A stretch of DNA of 64,000 bases from assembly GCA_037974335.1 (NCBI GenBank), contig CM075760.1:41420103-41484102 (forward strand), read 5' to 3'. The stretch comes from Prionace glauca (Eukaryota; Chordata; Chondrichthyes; Carcharhiniformes; Carcharhinidae). Below the pieces are notes generated by a model. That model searched no databases. It worked only from the letters and a program-made list of their open reading frames with translations, and was not told the DNA's origin. The translations under genes were made by a program, and so were the position numbers. Shown here in pieces: positions 52,718 through 64,000 of this stretch; positions within the stretch are counted from its first letter, which is position 1; each line of letters starts with the position of its first letter.

Positions 52718-54600
52718 GATGATGACGATGCACACGAGTATAAAGCCGGGCCTGATTTTAGACTGGGACTTGCAGCCGAGGCTGAATTGTGAGAAGGGAG
52801 AGGAGAAGTGAGAGCTTTATATTGTCCCTACAATGTGAGGCTGAGGGTCCACTTTGTCACCGATTGGACTATTATGGGATGTCGGTCTCTGACGTTGCTC
52901 ACTGTGCCACTGAGCGATTTACTGAGGGTTACTGAGCGATCAAACGATAGCCCACTTGAACCGTCAATGCTTCCGACCCTCTCTGCTTCCTGTGTGAAGC
53001 AACATCGTATACTGTATCACAACGGCTGTGCTCTGTTTTCTTTCTAAATGAACAGAGCAGTTCATCGTCTGAGAATGATAGAGTCTTAAAGAACAAATAG
53101 AGACCATTCGGCCTAATCCTTTCGAAATTTCTGTGCTGAAGGGTTGTCAATTTATTCTTAATCAGCAGCTTGCTTTCAATATAGTTTATATTTTCAAAAT
53201 TTCCATTCACTGCCCAAATATTTAGATATTTTTCAAAAATACTTCGAGATTATTTCTCCATTCCAGATTGACATGGACCATCGCAATTTCTAACAGTCAA
53301 CTGCTCAAAATACAAGTCCCCTAATCGTTCCCTCTGCTTTCATAGAGTTAACCTGAAATGTCACCATCAATTCACCGTCTGCGAGACCAGCCGGATTATC
53401 CCTGTTTCTTTTTAACCTTTTTTCAAACCTGTCTTGATTGGATAGAAGTCTCTTACTTATGAAGTTCTGTTCTGTCCGGTGTGGGGATGAAAATGTCCCC
53501 AGTTGTTCAAGTGCCACTCCCCTCAACACTGCACTTTCTTATCCCAACTCCACCTTTCCCAGTGTCTCACACATTGTCTGTAAGGTTAACGCTGATAAAA
53601 GAACAGTCTCCCGTTCAGCACTGCACATTCTCATCCCAACTCTATTTTTCCCAATCTCTCTCACACACACTGTCTCTGAGGTTAACACGAAACGAACGAA
53701 GAATCATTAAACTGATCTAAGTGTTCCGAACTGTGCTCGCAACACTGATGAGTTCAGTGTTAGACTTGTAGCCTTGCTTTCTGAAATCTGTGCCGTTAAT
53801 AAATATTTGATTATTTATATGTTTAATGCCATTGCAGCTTCTTCTCCATTTTTTATATCTGACCCGTGACTTCTTTTTCTCCTTTGCTTCAGTAAAATAT
53901 TATTTACTTATTTTCTTTCTCATTTTCTCTAGTTTTTGTTTTGCTATAGGTTAAACAAATACGGCGTTCTCATTGTCCATGAACTGAGTCGTATGTTTGT
54001 TCGTTACAGTATTGCACTCATTCACCTATCTGAATAATCTCGTCAGATGCCGAGATTTGTTTTCTCGCATTTATTATATTCAGTCCATAAATTGTCGCAT
54101 TATTTGATTTATTTTACAGCAGTCGGGTGGTGGTGGGTGAGTAGGTTGGAGGGGGGAGGCGGGCGGAGTTCTCCCGAGAAGGAGATACTCAACATTAAGC
54201 AATGTAATGAAAGGTTCAGACGGAATCCGTATTATGTGACTCGCTCTGTCTGCAACTCCGCAGACGGAAACACCCAATTCGGGGGCAGAAGTTGCCCTTC
54301 CCACTGCGCTGCAGATTTAATAAATCCCAAACGACAGAATAACATGCCCAATAACAGAAGGCAGCCAATATAGATCAGAGGCGCAGCAGGGGAGGCAGCT
54401 GACAATGCTGGTGTTATTTGTTGATATTTTCAGTTGGGATCAGCGAAGAGTTTGTAACAGTGCGCCCCCTGGCGAAGTTCTGAATGGATCTTTCAATGTT
54501 GGGAGAACGAGCAACGTGCAAATTTATCGACAGGGCAGTCTCCAGTGCCCGGGTTTTAGGAGATATATTTCAGAAAATTCAGCTGCGTAAATATGAGCGT
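52718..54600. other. No gene; one CTCF-like motif near 54459
   Basis: I see no V exon or element. Two short related pieces occur at about 53515-53580 and 53610-53690 (CACTGCA, TCTTATCCCAACTC or TCTCATCCCAACTC, CTCACACA), a weak local duplication. On the minus strand, CGCCAGGGGGCGCAC near 54459-54474 resembles a CTCF core. Confidence 0.4.
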
Positions 54601-54604
54601 TTAT

Positions 54605-54835
54605 TCCAGTAGTTTGTGGGACATAGGCGCCGCTAGCTGGCCAGCACTTATTGCCCATCCCTAGTTCCCTTGGAGGGCAGTTGAAAGTCAATCACACTTC
54701 TGTGGCTCTGGAGCCACATGTAGACTAGGCCAGGTAAGGACGGCAGATTTCCTTCCCGAAAGGACATTAGTGAATCAGATGCGTTTCAGACCATGGAAAT
54801 TAGTTTCATCATTAAATTCTAAAATATTATTCCGG
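54605..54835 (+). repeat. Dispersed non-coding repeat
   Basis: CAGCACTTATTGCCCATCCC, GGAGGGCAGTTGAAAGTCAA, TCTGGAGCCACATGTAGACT, AGGTAAGGACGGCAGATTTC and GTGAATCAGATG mark an abundant elasmobranch repeat family. Another copy is at 62300-62470. It sits at the left edge of duplication B copy 2. Confidence 0.7.
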
Positions 54836-55234
54836 GTCTTTTGAACATTAACTGAGTTTCTGGATTAATAGGCTCGCGATAATACCATGAGGCCATCCTC
54901 TCTTTATTTATGATAACACCTGGTTTTTACTCTGTCTGTTACACTCCGTACTTTCCAATCTCGATTTCTATTTCAACAGTTTCCTCATTTTCTGTCCACT
55001 CCTCCTACGATGACTGAAATTTCCAATGTTCTGCTTTCCACTCACTCAGTCTAGTTTACATGCTCCCTCTTTCCTCTGTTTCCAACTAACTTCATTTCTG
55101 ACGGAATTTTAATAATTAGATTCTATATTTTATTTTCAGTTGCGTCATTTCCTTTTTTTGACTATTTTAAAATACTCCCATCACTCCCTCCGCCGACATT
55201 GCAGCCACACAGAGTGGATCTCACAGTCGATGCA

Positions 55235-55272
55235 GGTTTTTGTATGGGACCCCCCGTGTTTGTTACACTGTG
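55235..55272 (-). other. RSS of V gene 15, 22-bp spacer
   Basis: Heptamer CACAGTG (55266-55272), 22-bp spacer, nonamer ACAAAAACC (55235-55243). Confidence 0.93.
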
Positions 55273-55605
55273 GCTCACGGCACAGAGATAGGTGGCGGTG
55301 TCTGTAACTCTGGCGTCTCTCACAGTCAGGGCACTGAATTTGGAGCCTTCCCCGATTGAGGCAGTGATCCTCTCGCTTTGATCGGTTCCTCTTCTGGCCG
55401 TCACCAAATGCTGGGGTGGCTGATTCGGGGACTGTCTGTACCAATGCAAGCTGTTAAACGCAGTGGTGGTGGTGCAGTTGATGGATATGGTTTCCTCTTC
55501 GCTGACAACCTCCCACCGAGGGAGCTGCATTACCTCATCTGCTCCAGTCACTCCCGTGAAGATCAGAGTGAAAAGCAGCAAAGAGAATCTGTAAATTCGG
55601 AACAT
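55273..55605 (-). CDS. TCR V gene 15 (TRAV-like), intact and intronless
   Basis: This is the duplicate of V gene 10, with the same fused leader plus V frame and the same RSS. It differs at six amino acids: three in CDR1 (VFTSLS to AFNSLH) and three in the CDR2/HV4 region (E to G, G to E, G to E). Leader, FR1 and FR2 are identical, as are the FR3 end and both Cys. By eye I count seven non-synonymous and two synonymous base changes in 333 bp. It is likely functional. Confidence 0.93.
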
Positions 55606-56103
55606 TTTTCAGATCATATGAAATTCCTGCTCAAGCAATTGTCCAAGGAGTTCAGTTTAAAATTAGGATATGTGTATAATATTCACACGAAATAACAGGA
55701 GCCAAAAACCCGCTCCAGTTGTAACTGTGGCGTCTCTCTGTCGAGCTGATGAAAGAAGCTAAGACTCGAGCTTTATCCGCTCACGGATGTCGATTCTACT
55801 GGAATCAGAGATGGAGAATTGAAACCGGAATAAATAAACCCCATCGGCAACCCCATGTTTCCGGTTACCAATCTCGTCCCACGTGTCTAACTAGGAAACC
55901 ATTCTCCCTATCAGAACATTGACTGAACCCAGCTCAGGGTGAATCCATTCACTGGCTGCCAGCCCACCACCTATTAACCCCACAGCACCACCGCGGACAC
56001 AGGGAAATGCAGTGAGAGCATCCCGAGGCAAAATATACAGGGTGAAGGTTAAAACGGATGTTTTCAAATATCCAATTCCTGTTTTACAGAACAGGCAAAG
56101 GAA

Positions 56104-56603
56104 ATGCTCAACATTTGGGCTGTTTGGAGAATATTCATAACAAGTAATTGTGAACCGAACACATTTCATATTTACTTTAATTTTACAAACGTGATTTAAA
56201 ATGAAATTTTAAGTATTCAATCGGTCTGATTTATTTCTGTTTGAGCAGGTTTATCAGATCTGAGTCATGGAGATTCTGTCACTCTGTCGCTATCCTCAGG
56301 ATGAAAGACGAAAGAAGAAACATTGAGCTTAACCTGTACCTATGATATTACAATGATCAACCACATTTTATCCTGATACCGGCAACACTCAGACGCACAG
56401 CGTCTATTTATATTGAGGGAAAATTCGATATTTGTTGAAGATATAACAGATTTTGCTAAAAGCCGTTTTTCTGGAGAGCTTCAGACATCGAGTAAATTCA
56501 CCAGTTTGACTGTCTCTAGTCTGCAGCTGACTGACGCTGCCGTGTATCACTGCGCTTTCAGTCTCATCGTCATGGAAATCAGTCTGACTGATGTACAAAA
56601 ACT
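56104..56603 (+). pseudogene. TCR V pseudogene 16
   Basis: The leader exon at 56104-56143 encodes MLNIWAVWRIFIT and ends at GTAATT. The V exon at 56258-56564 encodes SHGDSVTLSLSSG, a stop (TGA), first Cys in LTCTYDI, a second TGA in place of the core Trp before YRQHSDAQ, and DFAKSRFSGELQTSSKFTSL to DAAVYHCAF with second Cys. The heptamer has decayed to CATCGTC; the 23-bp spacer and nonamer ACAAAAACT remain. It is a V gene 4 subfamily member with two stops. Confidence 0.88.
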
Positions 56604-57302
56604 GCCTTGAAACCGTGTCTGCTGTGGGTTGCACAGAATCGTGGGCAGATGCAGCCACAATGCAACTGTCAGCCGGGCAAGAATCCTCATTAACCTGGGA
56701 TCAGCCTTCACCCCAAGTTTTTCAGTCATGGTGCCTCTTTGAGTCTGTGAGATCACTCAGTGGTGATCGATATTCAAGGAAACACCTCGAGCCGGGCTGC
56801 TTTCAGCACCTCGATAGACACAGCAGCTGCAGATTCCGGCTTGCTCATAGTAACAAGAACATTCCAGCCTGAAGGAAACATTCTGTAGCTCACTGGTCAT
56901 TGGGAGAATTCTATTCTCAATGTTTATTTTAGAGATCACAGTCACTTCCTTGTGAAATCTCTTCATTGTGGATACACTTCCTCCGAAGAAGCAACACTTT
57001 CATCGGGCCAAATAAACACAGAAAATAGGTCGCTGGAAAATGGCTTGTAAACCTGATTGGGATTGAATTGCTGAATATTAGACAGACACGGGGACTGGAT
57101 CAAATGACAATTACTAAACTAAGTAGATCAAATAAATTTAAGAACATCAGCGATAGTCCAACTGCCAGTTGAAATAAACTAATACAATTTCTCAAATGTT
57201 CCTTATCTCTTGTCGAGGTTGTGTTTTGCTCTGATATTTTAGGAAGGCATCTGTGATTCTCTCTGTGGAGAGTGAATTATTCTTTCTGTTTATCGGTGCG
57301 AG

Positions 57303-57317
57303 AGCACCCTCTGGTGG
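57303..57317 (-). promoter_or_regulatory. CTCF-like motif beside a possible RSS relic
   Basis: The minus strand reads CCACCAGAGGGTGCT, 14 of 15 against CCASYAGRKGGCRSY. A nonamer-like GACAAAACC lies about 14 bp upstream on the same strand (57331-57339), as in the V pseudogene 3 arrangement. The V exon itself is not recognisable. Confidence 0.45.
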
Positions 57318-57434
57318 TACCTTACTGTGAGGTTTTGTCCGGGAACGTCAGTGTGTCGCCAACAATCAGGAAATCAATGCTGATTTCAGCAATGATAGAT
57401 TGTAATCTTGCCTCACCCCATCTACAACTTTGCA

Positions 57435-57645
57435 ACGTGAATTTGTGTGTGTGTGTTTGTGCGGTGTGTTTGCATATGTTTGTATCTGCTTGTGTTTATG
57501 TATGTGTGTGTGTGTGCTTGTACTTGGGCGTGTTTCTGCATGTGCGTTTGTTTTGTGTGTTTTTCTGTATGTGCATGTGTGCGCTTGTACATTCGTTTGT
57601 GTGTACGTATGTGTGTGCGTGTTTGTGTTCATCCTATTGCGTCTG
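57435..57645 (+). repeat. GT-rich purine/pyrimidine-alternating tract
   Basis: This is a long irregular GTGTGT-rich tract. Frames through it give Cys/Val-rich artefacts. A second such tract is at 58170-58445. Confidence 0.9.
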
Positions 57646-58169
57646 TTTTATGTTTCAGATGATATACAGTAGTTCTTATTCCATTTCCACGTTTTTACAT
57701 CCAACATGTACCGTTGTTGCTTTTTTTATTTAGTGCTTCTGCCTGCCATCCTATCCTATCAGTGTGCCATTATATCATTTTGTTCTGTGCCCTTTGCAGC
57801 GTTTATTGGCCTTGGTATTTCCTTACAACTTCTTTATGTTTTTTTCAGTTCAGGTGAAAGGTCATGTTAACTTTTTTTTCTCATTCGACAGGTACGAGCA
57901 GTCATTCTGGTTATTTTCAGCATAATCTTGCCTCCGTTTTGTACACGCTAGAATTCAAACTTTATAATCTGTCAGATTTAATATTTTGTTCAGGGAGATG
58001 CGACAGCCAACAAATCATCAATTCCACTCCCACTCTCGAGTATATTTGTATAGTTTCTCATTTGGCAAGAAAACCGAGCTTTAGATTTGCTTCTGTTATT
58101 AATTTAGTATCCAGCTGGTTATTTAGATTGAAATTGACATCAACCCTGCGCGATCTCAGCCTCTCACCG
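57646..58169. other. No gene recognised
   Basis: This is a T-rich stretch between the two GT-rich tracts. I see nothing in it. Confidence 0.35.
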
Positions 58170-58445
58170 TGCTTGGGAGATTGTGTGTGACAGTGTTTGT
58201 GTTTGAGTGTGTGTGCATTTGTGTAAGTCTCAGTGTTTTACGTTGTCTGCATGTCTGTGATTGCATGTCTGTTTGTGGGTATCTACGCGTTTGCCTGTGT
58301 CTGACTGAAAGTGTATGTCTCAGAATGTGTGTGTGGATGTTTGCATGTGTTTACCTGAGATTGTATGCCTGTGAGTGTGCTTGCGCGTGTGTGCGAGTTT
58401 GCCTGGGTCTGTCTGAGAGTGTATGTTTGTGAATGTTTGTGTGTA
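58170..58445 (+). repeat. GT-rich tract, second
   Basis: Irregular GTGT and TGTCTG-rich sequence, as at 57435-57645. Confidence 0.85.
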
Positions 58446-58638
58446 CCCGAGTTCACTAGCAGCTGTTTCTGAGATTGGTATCAATTCTGTGAATAGGTTT
58501 GTCGGCATTACAATAAATATAATAGGAATAAGAAAAATACAGCAGCACAATCCTCCAACTTTTCTATGCTTCAACATAATCCTTCAGTAATCTGGGGATT
58601 CAGTGATGTCACAGACAGAAACCATTTACCTCATCTTG

Positions 58639-58653
58639 CCACAAGAGGGAGCG
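58639..58653 (+). promoter_or_regulatory. Weak CTCF-like motif
   Basis: CCACAAGAGGGAGCG fits the core at about 12 of 15 positions. No V remains are visible beside it. Confidence 0.25.
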
Positions 58654-58955
58654 CCCTCACTGTGTTTGTGTGTTCATTGCAGCAGGACTTGAGTGGAATG
58701 AAGGAGGATAGTGTTATTGTCAATCTATTCATGTTATATAAATGTATTTCTTTTGTTAAAAGCTAATTGGCCATCCAGTGATTCTGTTCATTCACATTAC
58801 TAAATTTCTTACATGGCATCTGAATGGAACAGAAATGAAAATGGTGTTTTGTTTTACAGAGCTGCCTAAGATGAATTTCACCTCACATGTCAAGGAGAAA
58901 TAGCCAGAGATAACAAGATACATTTCCGTTTAAACTTAAATCAAACCTTTTGAAA

Positions 58956-59882
58956 TTTCTACTTTACTATTTTTACGACGAGATTGCCAAGATATTTTCC
59001 TGCATTTTTCAACTCCTCTCTGAATTTCCTCTGTGTCACTGCATAAATACACGTGTTAGTGCAACAGCTCAGCAGCTGAAGCATGTTTCCTCTTTCCTGG
59101 CGAATGAATTTGGGGTCGTTGAAATTGGTTCCTGAGAAATAAGATTCATTTGTAATTTTCACATACAGGAAATCCACAATGTATGTCATCCACAAAAGAA
59201 TAAAGCTTCCCGAGATGGTGAAAAGTAAAACAATAGACTTCTTCCTGTTCTTCACTTCTGGATCACTTTGATTCTCTCCACTGTTGTTAGTCCGGAGTCT
59301 CCGGCGGGATCTATTGGCCGCCAGGATGTGTCTCACGGTCAGTGCATTAAACAACAAAATCAGAAGGAATGGTAGAAAAGGATTTAATACACGTGAAAAC
59401 CAGTCATAGACTGCCCACGAGAAGGAAGTGTAGTAGATTGATTTTATCTTACAAAACCAAGGCACATTGTTCACTATATAGACTGGTTCATATATAAAGT
59501 ACGACGGAATCCTTTTCAAACAGTTCAACACACAAACCGTCCCTATCACCACATCGGCTGTTTTTACAGTGCAATAGTTTGTCCGCAATTTCTGGCAGCA
59601 AATGGCTACATAACGATCAAAGTTGAAAAATAAGGTAAGTCTTGAGTCTAAATAAATATATAATTAAATGATGAAATGACAGGCTACCACTGAGCAAATA
59701 AGGTTTTAGAAGATAAATGGAAAAGATTATATCATGTTCTTTGTTGCCATGTTCAGCAATAACTCCATAAAACAGCGGCATGTGGAATTAATCACTTAGT
59801 AGAATGACTTACCCGGAACCCCAATGGCAGCGATAATTGGATAGTAAATGCCATAAATTACACCACTGATTTGCCCATGCAT
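58956..59882 (-). pseudogene. GPR139-like rhodopsin-family GPCR, internally deleted
   Basis: Exon 1 at 59813-59882 encodes MHGQISGVIYGIYYPIIAAI and GVP, the start of GPR139-like receptors that are abundant in sharks, and ends at GTAAGT. The second piece runs from about 59655 to the stop near 58956. It has NFDRYVAICCQK (end of TM3), IPSYFIYEPVYIVNNVPWFC, TM5 FLPFLLILLFNALTVRHILA, TM6 SIVLLFTISGSFILLWMTYI and TM7 MLQLLSCCTNTCIYAV then TQRKFREELKNA. About 75-80 codons for TM1 to most of TM3 are absent between the two. The 630-bp open part is otherwise clean, so the loss looks recent. I infer a pseudogene. Confidence 0.82.
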
Positions 59883-60882
59883 TCTGTATGAGAAACAGTG
59901 AAGGATTCTCTATGACAAGGTCAAATAAACACACATTTATACTGTTGGAAATCTATAGGGAGGCAATTAACTTCCACAATTATTAACAGTTCGTTAAACA
60001 AACAGATTAAGTAGTAACTTTCCATATTCATTCAGAGAGGGGTTTAGGATGTTGCGAGACCGCAGAGAGGCAGTGATCCGTGCAGCCTAACATAGCTTAG
60101 AATTAATTACTAATACTTGTGCAAATATAAGACATGCTTATCATGTGGAATACTCATGATCAAGAATTACCTAAGAAATATTATAGCCATGATGCTGAAG
60201 CCAGCATAGCTCAGTGACATTCGAACAGAAGGCAATCGGAATGGCAATGATAGTCATATAGTGTTGAATGTACTCACATAACTGAAGTAAAAGTCACCTG
60301 TAACATATAGTTCCTCACAAAAGTTATTTCCATACAGTATAAATGATCCCGGCAGATGCCATCAGTCATCCACACCAGAGAACCTGCATTCTCACAACAC
60401 ATTTACGCATTTACGCCAAGCATCATAAAATTGTCCAAAAGCTCACCACGTGGGAGTGTCAATAAAGTTCAGACTGAAGAACAAATGGAAATTATCAAAT
60501 ATTTTTTATAGTAGTCCCAGGCCTTGTGATTGTTACAGTCGTTTCCTTCACTGAACCACATTGCTGTTGTGCTGGTCAGGTCTTCATTGGATATTACATG
60601 AGGGACCATTTCTGATGGTTTACAAGTGAATAAAGGCCACAGATTGTGAATAAAAACAAATTTTGCTATAGACGATTAGAAAGATAAAACAATTTATAAT
60701 ATGTGGAAGGTAAAACATTCAAGGGCTTTAGGGAGGAATGGTAGATGAGATGTTAGTTTATAAGGGCATGTGTCAAAAGTTTGTTTGAGAAGTTGCTGAT
60801 GACAGTGGATCTGAAGCAGAGAGGGAGTTATTCACACCAAACACAGTCTCTCTCATTCTCTCTCACACACACAACACAAGGT
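59883..60882. other. No gene recognised
   Basis: This is the upstream flank of the receptor pseudogene. I see nothing identifiable. Confidence 0.35.
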
Positions 60883-60990
60883 GATTAGGACGGTAACTAC
60901 ATGGGGTTACGGGGATAGGGCCGGGGTGGGATCAGGTGCAGGATAGATGGGCCGAATGAGTTCTCTCTGCATTGTCGGGGTTCCATACTC
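60883..60990 (+). mobile_element. HE1-type SINE, 3' tail fragment
   Basis: ACATGGGGTTACGGGGATAG, GGCCGGGGTGGGAT, GATGGGCCGAATGAGTTCTC and TGCATTGTCGGGGTTCCATA form the tail of the SINE seen at 18969. The 5' parts are missing. Confidence 0.75.
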
Positions 60991-61340
60991 ACAGAAACTG
61001 CTGATATCTAACTGGAGTGTATGGTGATTTGTAATGACAATGATTCTTTAATTTTTATTGATTATAACTCTGGTTTGGAAGGTCATTAAACAATGTCAGC
61101 TACCCAGTAGTCACATTGCCACATCACTGTTTTTCATCTGTTAGCTTCACTAATTTGGGCGAAGATATACTGAGTGAGTTGTTGTACATGAAAAAACGAT
61201 ATGGTCCAGACATTACAACCCTCCATCGACATACTATTCATGTTTCCTCTTTTCGTCCTTGAGATGAACATTCACTAGCAGCAGTAGAAGAATCAGTAGA
61301 AGAGCGGAAATATTTCCTGGTGACGGACAGTCGATATTTC

Positions 61341-61416
61341 CTGACAGTCTGGGGATTGAATTCACTCAAAAATAATGTAGATTGAATCCCGATAGTCTGG
61401 GGATTGAATTCACTCT
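61341..61416 (+). repeat. Short tandem duplication
   Basis: AGTCTGGGGATTGAATTCAC followed by TC-A-rich DNA and AATAATG occurs twice, with about 45 bp between starts. It is non-coding. Confidence 0.8.
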
Positions 61417-61601
61417 GTAAATAATGAAGATAATCGACACGAATGAAATAAAGGAATTGTTTCAATTAATGAAACATTTGAGAACAAAGAGGAGAATGCA
61501 GAACAACATTTATTCCAGCCCATCCATGGATATATCCATCAATTCATTCACTGATTCCAGAAGCAAAATGTTCTCGTATCCAAATGTCACTGATTGTTAC
61601 A

Positions 61602-61635
61602 TCATATAAGAACATAAGAAATAGGAGCAGGAGTC
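61602..61635 (-). mobile_element. CR1 tail fragment
   Basis: ATAAGAACATAAGAAATAGG then AGCAGGAGT is the extreme 3' end of the TTCTTATG-tail CR1 subfamily, with nothing further of the element. Confidence 0.75.
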
Positions 61636-62299
61636 ACCCAGTCTCCTCTCTATTGTTTTCGGGCAGACAGTAGCATATATTTAATGGAACTTGACCAGTA
61701 GTTGGGATGTCCGGGTTAGTACTGTGGCGGCACGGGAATAAATGCCATCAGAGAGCTGGTGAATTTGAAGGCAACTTGAATGGAATTTGGAATACCCACT
61801 AACACTTGCCATGGGAACCTCTCGATTCACCAGTGAAGGGAATCCTCCATCATACCCTAAACTCAACTACATTTGTCTCCAGATGGAGGGCAATATGACT
61901 AACTCTTCAAAATGTATTCTCTTCCTTATAGTCTGCTTGTATTTCCTGTTGACCATCAACCCATTCACCAAATGTCATAATCATTGGCGCGATCCTCCAT
62001 AGGATTGTTGTTGCTAAGAAGGACAACACAAGTTGAATAATTTCCCTTTTCTTGGAGATCAGAGCACTTTTGAGTCTCTCTGGCTGCAGTCGGCTGGGTT
62101 GCTTTTAAATACCGTGCGGGGCAGTTGAAGGTAAATCCGAGTAATCAAAATGGGATCTATCTATTCAAACTATCAATGTTTCATTTGCACAGCCATGACA
62201 CTTTTAAATGATATTTCAACTGAAGAAATCTATTCAGTGACAATCGTGTCCACTTTTAAGTTAAGCAGCATGATAAAATAGTAACTTGACCATTTAACA
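61636..62299. other. No gene recognised
   Basis: I see no domain, RNA gene or repeat that I can name. Confidence 0.35.
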
Positions 62300-62470
62300 T
62301 TTTCTTATTCATTCATGGGACATGGGTACCACTGGCTGGTCACCAGTAATTGCTCTTCTCCAGTCAGGCTTGGAGGGCAGTTGAGAGTCAGCCATATTGC
62401 TGTGGCTCTGGAGTCACATGTAGGCCAGACCAGGTAAGGACAGCAGATTTCTTCCCTCAAGAACATTAGA
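62300..62470 (+). repeat. Dispersed non-coding repeat
   Basis: CATGGGACATGGGTACCACT, GGAGGGCAGTTGAGAGTCAG, CTGGAGTCACATGTAGGCCA and AGGTAAGGACAGCAGATTTC match the family at 54605-54835. Confidence 0.7.
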
Positions 62471-64000
62471 ACGAGGATATGATTTAATTCATAGAATTTC
62501 CAAAAGAAGAGTATGCTAGTTCTTAAAGTCCGCTTAATAGTAATTTAGTGATGTAGGGGTGCTACTACTGAGAGGAAAAACATGCTTCAGTGGAATGTAA
62601 CACATCTATGCCTGTGATATCGCGTAATATGCCATAAAGTCCTGATATCCTCTGCTCCCAACACCAGTGAATGTTAGACGGCCCATCAAATAAACTACAA
62701 TGGTTTGAATGCCGAAGGAGAACTTTACTGATCGCGTATCCGTTCCAATTCCTTAACTTCTGTGTCAGATGCTGGTGTAAATGTAAATATTTCTCGGTCA
62801 ACTTACTAGTTTGTCATTAGCACACTAGCAAGCGTGTTTGGCTTGGGGGCATTTCAACAATTGCAAAGAGTAATAACGTAAAAAAAGTGAGGTGGTTCTT
62901 GTTCTTTGTAGACCTAAAATGCATAACGATAGCCATTCAGGTTTTAAATAGAATCACTCCCTCCCCGCATTTAGTTACATAAATGGATCAAAATTCGTCT
63001 GATCGATGCAACTTCATTGTTGGAATCAGATAGAGACCCGGGGACGTTGCAAATTAGACACGACAGATGCCCCATTCCAATTTGTCTGTCACTGCCTTCC
63101 CCGGCACAGTCAGCCTCCCTCCCCCTTCAACCACGAAGAAGAGAGGAGCCAAAACGTTATATCTGCTAGATGCCCACTGGCGACTCCTCAACTACCTTCC
63201 TTCCTCTACTCGCCTGGTCACTCATGGGCTTTCTGCCTTTTCAACGTTCCCCTGCGGCGTGGTGACTTTCTGAACGTGCTATCGACGACTTGCTCAGCTA
63301 TGGAGATGCTCCATCTTGTATTTCTTCGGCCTCAGCTTCGAAATGTGGTTAGCCGCTGGCTGCATTTGGACCAACTTCCTGAACACGTGGTCACTAGTGA
63401 CACCTGAAACTTGTACTGTTGCCACATCGAACAATCGAAGCATGTGATAGGTGCAAGTTCTCCTGCCATGACAACCTTTAAGCTCACCCCTCTAGTCCCC
63501 AGCCGCTCCACGCCGCCCCCCCCCCCCCCCCCTCCTGCTCCCACCTCCAATCACACACACACAGACACACACACACACACATACAAGCACCCACACACAA
63601 AGCCGCAACAACGCACCAATTGGCTGCCTGGACACGTCAGAAAAGTTAGCTGGCAAGCTACTTTGCATGCTGTGTACGGGATTCATGGTCATATGCTGGC
63701 AAATACGGTAATAGGATTCATCAAGTTGATTGAATGTGCAGTGTACATTTCAGTACAGCATAGACTTTGGACGCAATATTCAGCACAAACATGCCTTCAG
63801 ATTCTTACTGTGATTGCTGGCCTAGAACAATATCCGTCAACCTATTATTTTTGCTCATGATCCTTCAAACGAGTGAGTATTTTGGGCGATTATCACCGTT
63901 TTATTTCATTGATGTTTATTCGATTTTACTGTAATATTTATTCCCCTCATTGGGGATGCCATGGTTCCTCAAGTTTTATTCTTGGGCAAATGAGTTTTGT
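62471..64000. other. No gene; C-run and (AC)n tract
   Basis: Near 63515-63532 there is a run of about 18 C, and at 63550-63600 an AC-rich tract. Open frames around 63006-63400 show no recognised domain, so I do not call a gene. Confidence 0.4.

Larger units (their letters stand above)
54830..56600. repeat. Segmental duplication B, copy 2
   Basis: This is the counterpart of 46500-48040. Here the plus-strand V pseudogene is complete in length, showing that copy 1 was later truncated. Confidence 0.9.

Noticed and set aside
57272-58432. Cys-rich open frames resembling a secreted peptide
   Set aside because: They are produced by GT-rich simple sequence, not by a gene.
1-64000. Retrovirus or LTR element, Polinton, CRISPR array
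   Set aside because: I found no paired long terminal repeats, no gag/pol or capsid signatures and no regularly spaced repeats. The reverse transcriptase frames all belong to CR1 LINEs.
1-64000. TCR J, D or constant segments
   Set aside because: I saw no FGxG motif preceded by a 12-bp-spacer RSS and no Ig constant domain exon, so none is called. A motif scan would be needed to exclude short D segments.

Overview
This window looks like germline DNA of a cartilaginous fish (shark or ray). The evidence is vertebrate split variable (V) genes of T-cell receptor alpha/delta type with 23-bp-spacer recombination signals (RSS), many CR1 LINE copies with TTCTTATG or TTCTATG tails, V-SINE/HE1-like SINEs, Penelope-like elements, and vertebrate tRNA genes with internal A and B boxes. 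I see no bacterial features and no clear retrovirus or LTR element.

Layout. (1) 0.7-12.4 kb is a tRNA gene cluster: Glu, Lys, Thr, Glu, Val, Glu, Asn, Gly and Gln genes, plus decayed Val, Leu, Asn, Glu and Arg copies. It was built partly by local segmental duplication (4.03-4.88 kb matches 7.03-7.88 kb). (2) 13.6-14.4 kb is a CpG-rich, promoter-like island with a CRE, NRF1-like motifs and a 3 x 33-bp array of YY1/RFX-like motifs. (3) 15.4-57.4 kb is a TCR V cluster. I count eight V genes with intact frames and RSS (15446-16354 -, 22874-23337 +, 25068-25539 +, 35787-36237 -, 43840-44337 -, 46966-47298 -, 48494-49374 +, 55273-55605 -) and eight V pseudogenes or relics. Orientation is mixed, so some V genes would join by inversion and others by deletion. 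Blocks of 1-1.6 kb are repeated (44.9-46.5 = 49.6-51.2 kb; 46.5-48.0 = 54.8-56.6 kb). A few more tRNA-bearing blocks lie inside the cluster (27.6, 30.5 and 32.8 kb). (4) 59-60 kb holds a decayed GPR139-like receptor gene. The last 4 kb has only repeats.

How it works together. Each V segment supplies a leader exon (absent as a separate exon in two cases), a V exon and a CACAGTG-like heptamer / ACAAAAACC-like nonamer with a 22-23 bp spacer, for RAG joining to (D)J segments outside the window. TRA/TRD is the best locus guess from the V framework style. No J, D or C segment was found, so TRB or TRG membership is not formally excluded. CRE/decamer-like TGACGTCA motifs occur upstream of several V genes, and CTCF-like motifs lie next to several RSSs and at the tRNA/V boundary. 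Mobile elements have directly broken V genes: a Penelope-like element lies in one V exon and a CR1 lies in one RSS nonamer.

Most striking observations: two intronless but RSS-bearing V genes whose amino-acid differences all fall in CDR1 and CDR2/HV4; a V segment lacking both canonical cysteines; duplicated CRE arrays upstream of one V gene; and a palindromic Penelope-like insertion with a 14-bp target duplication.
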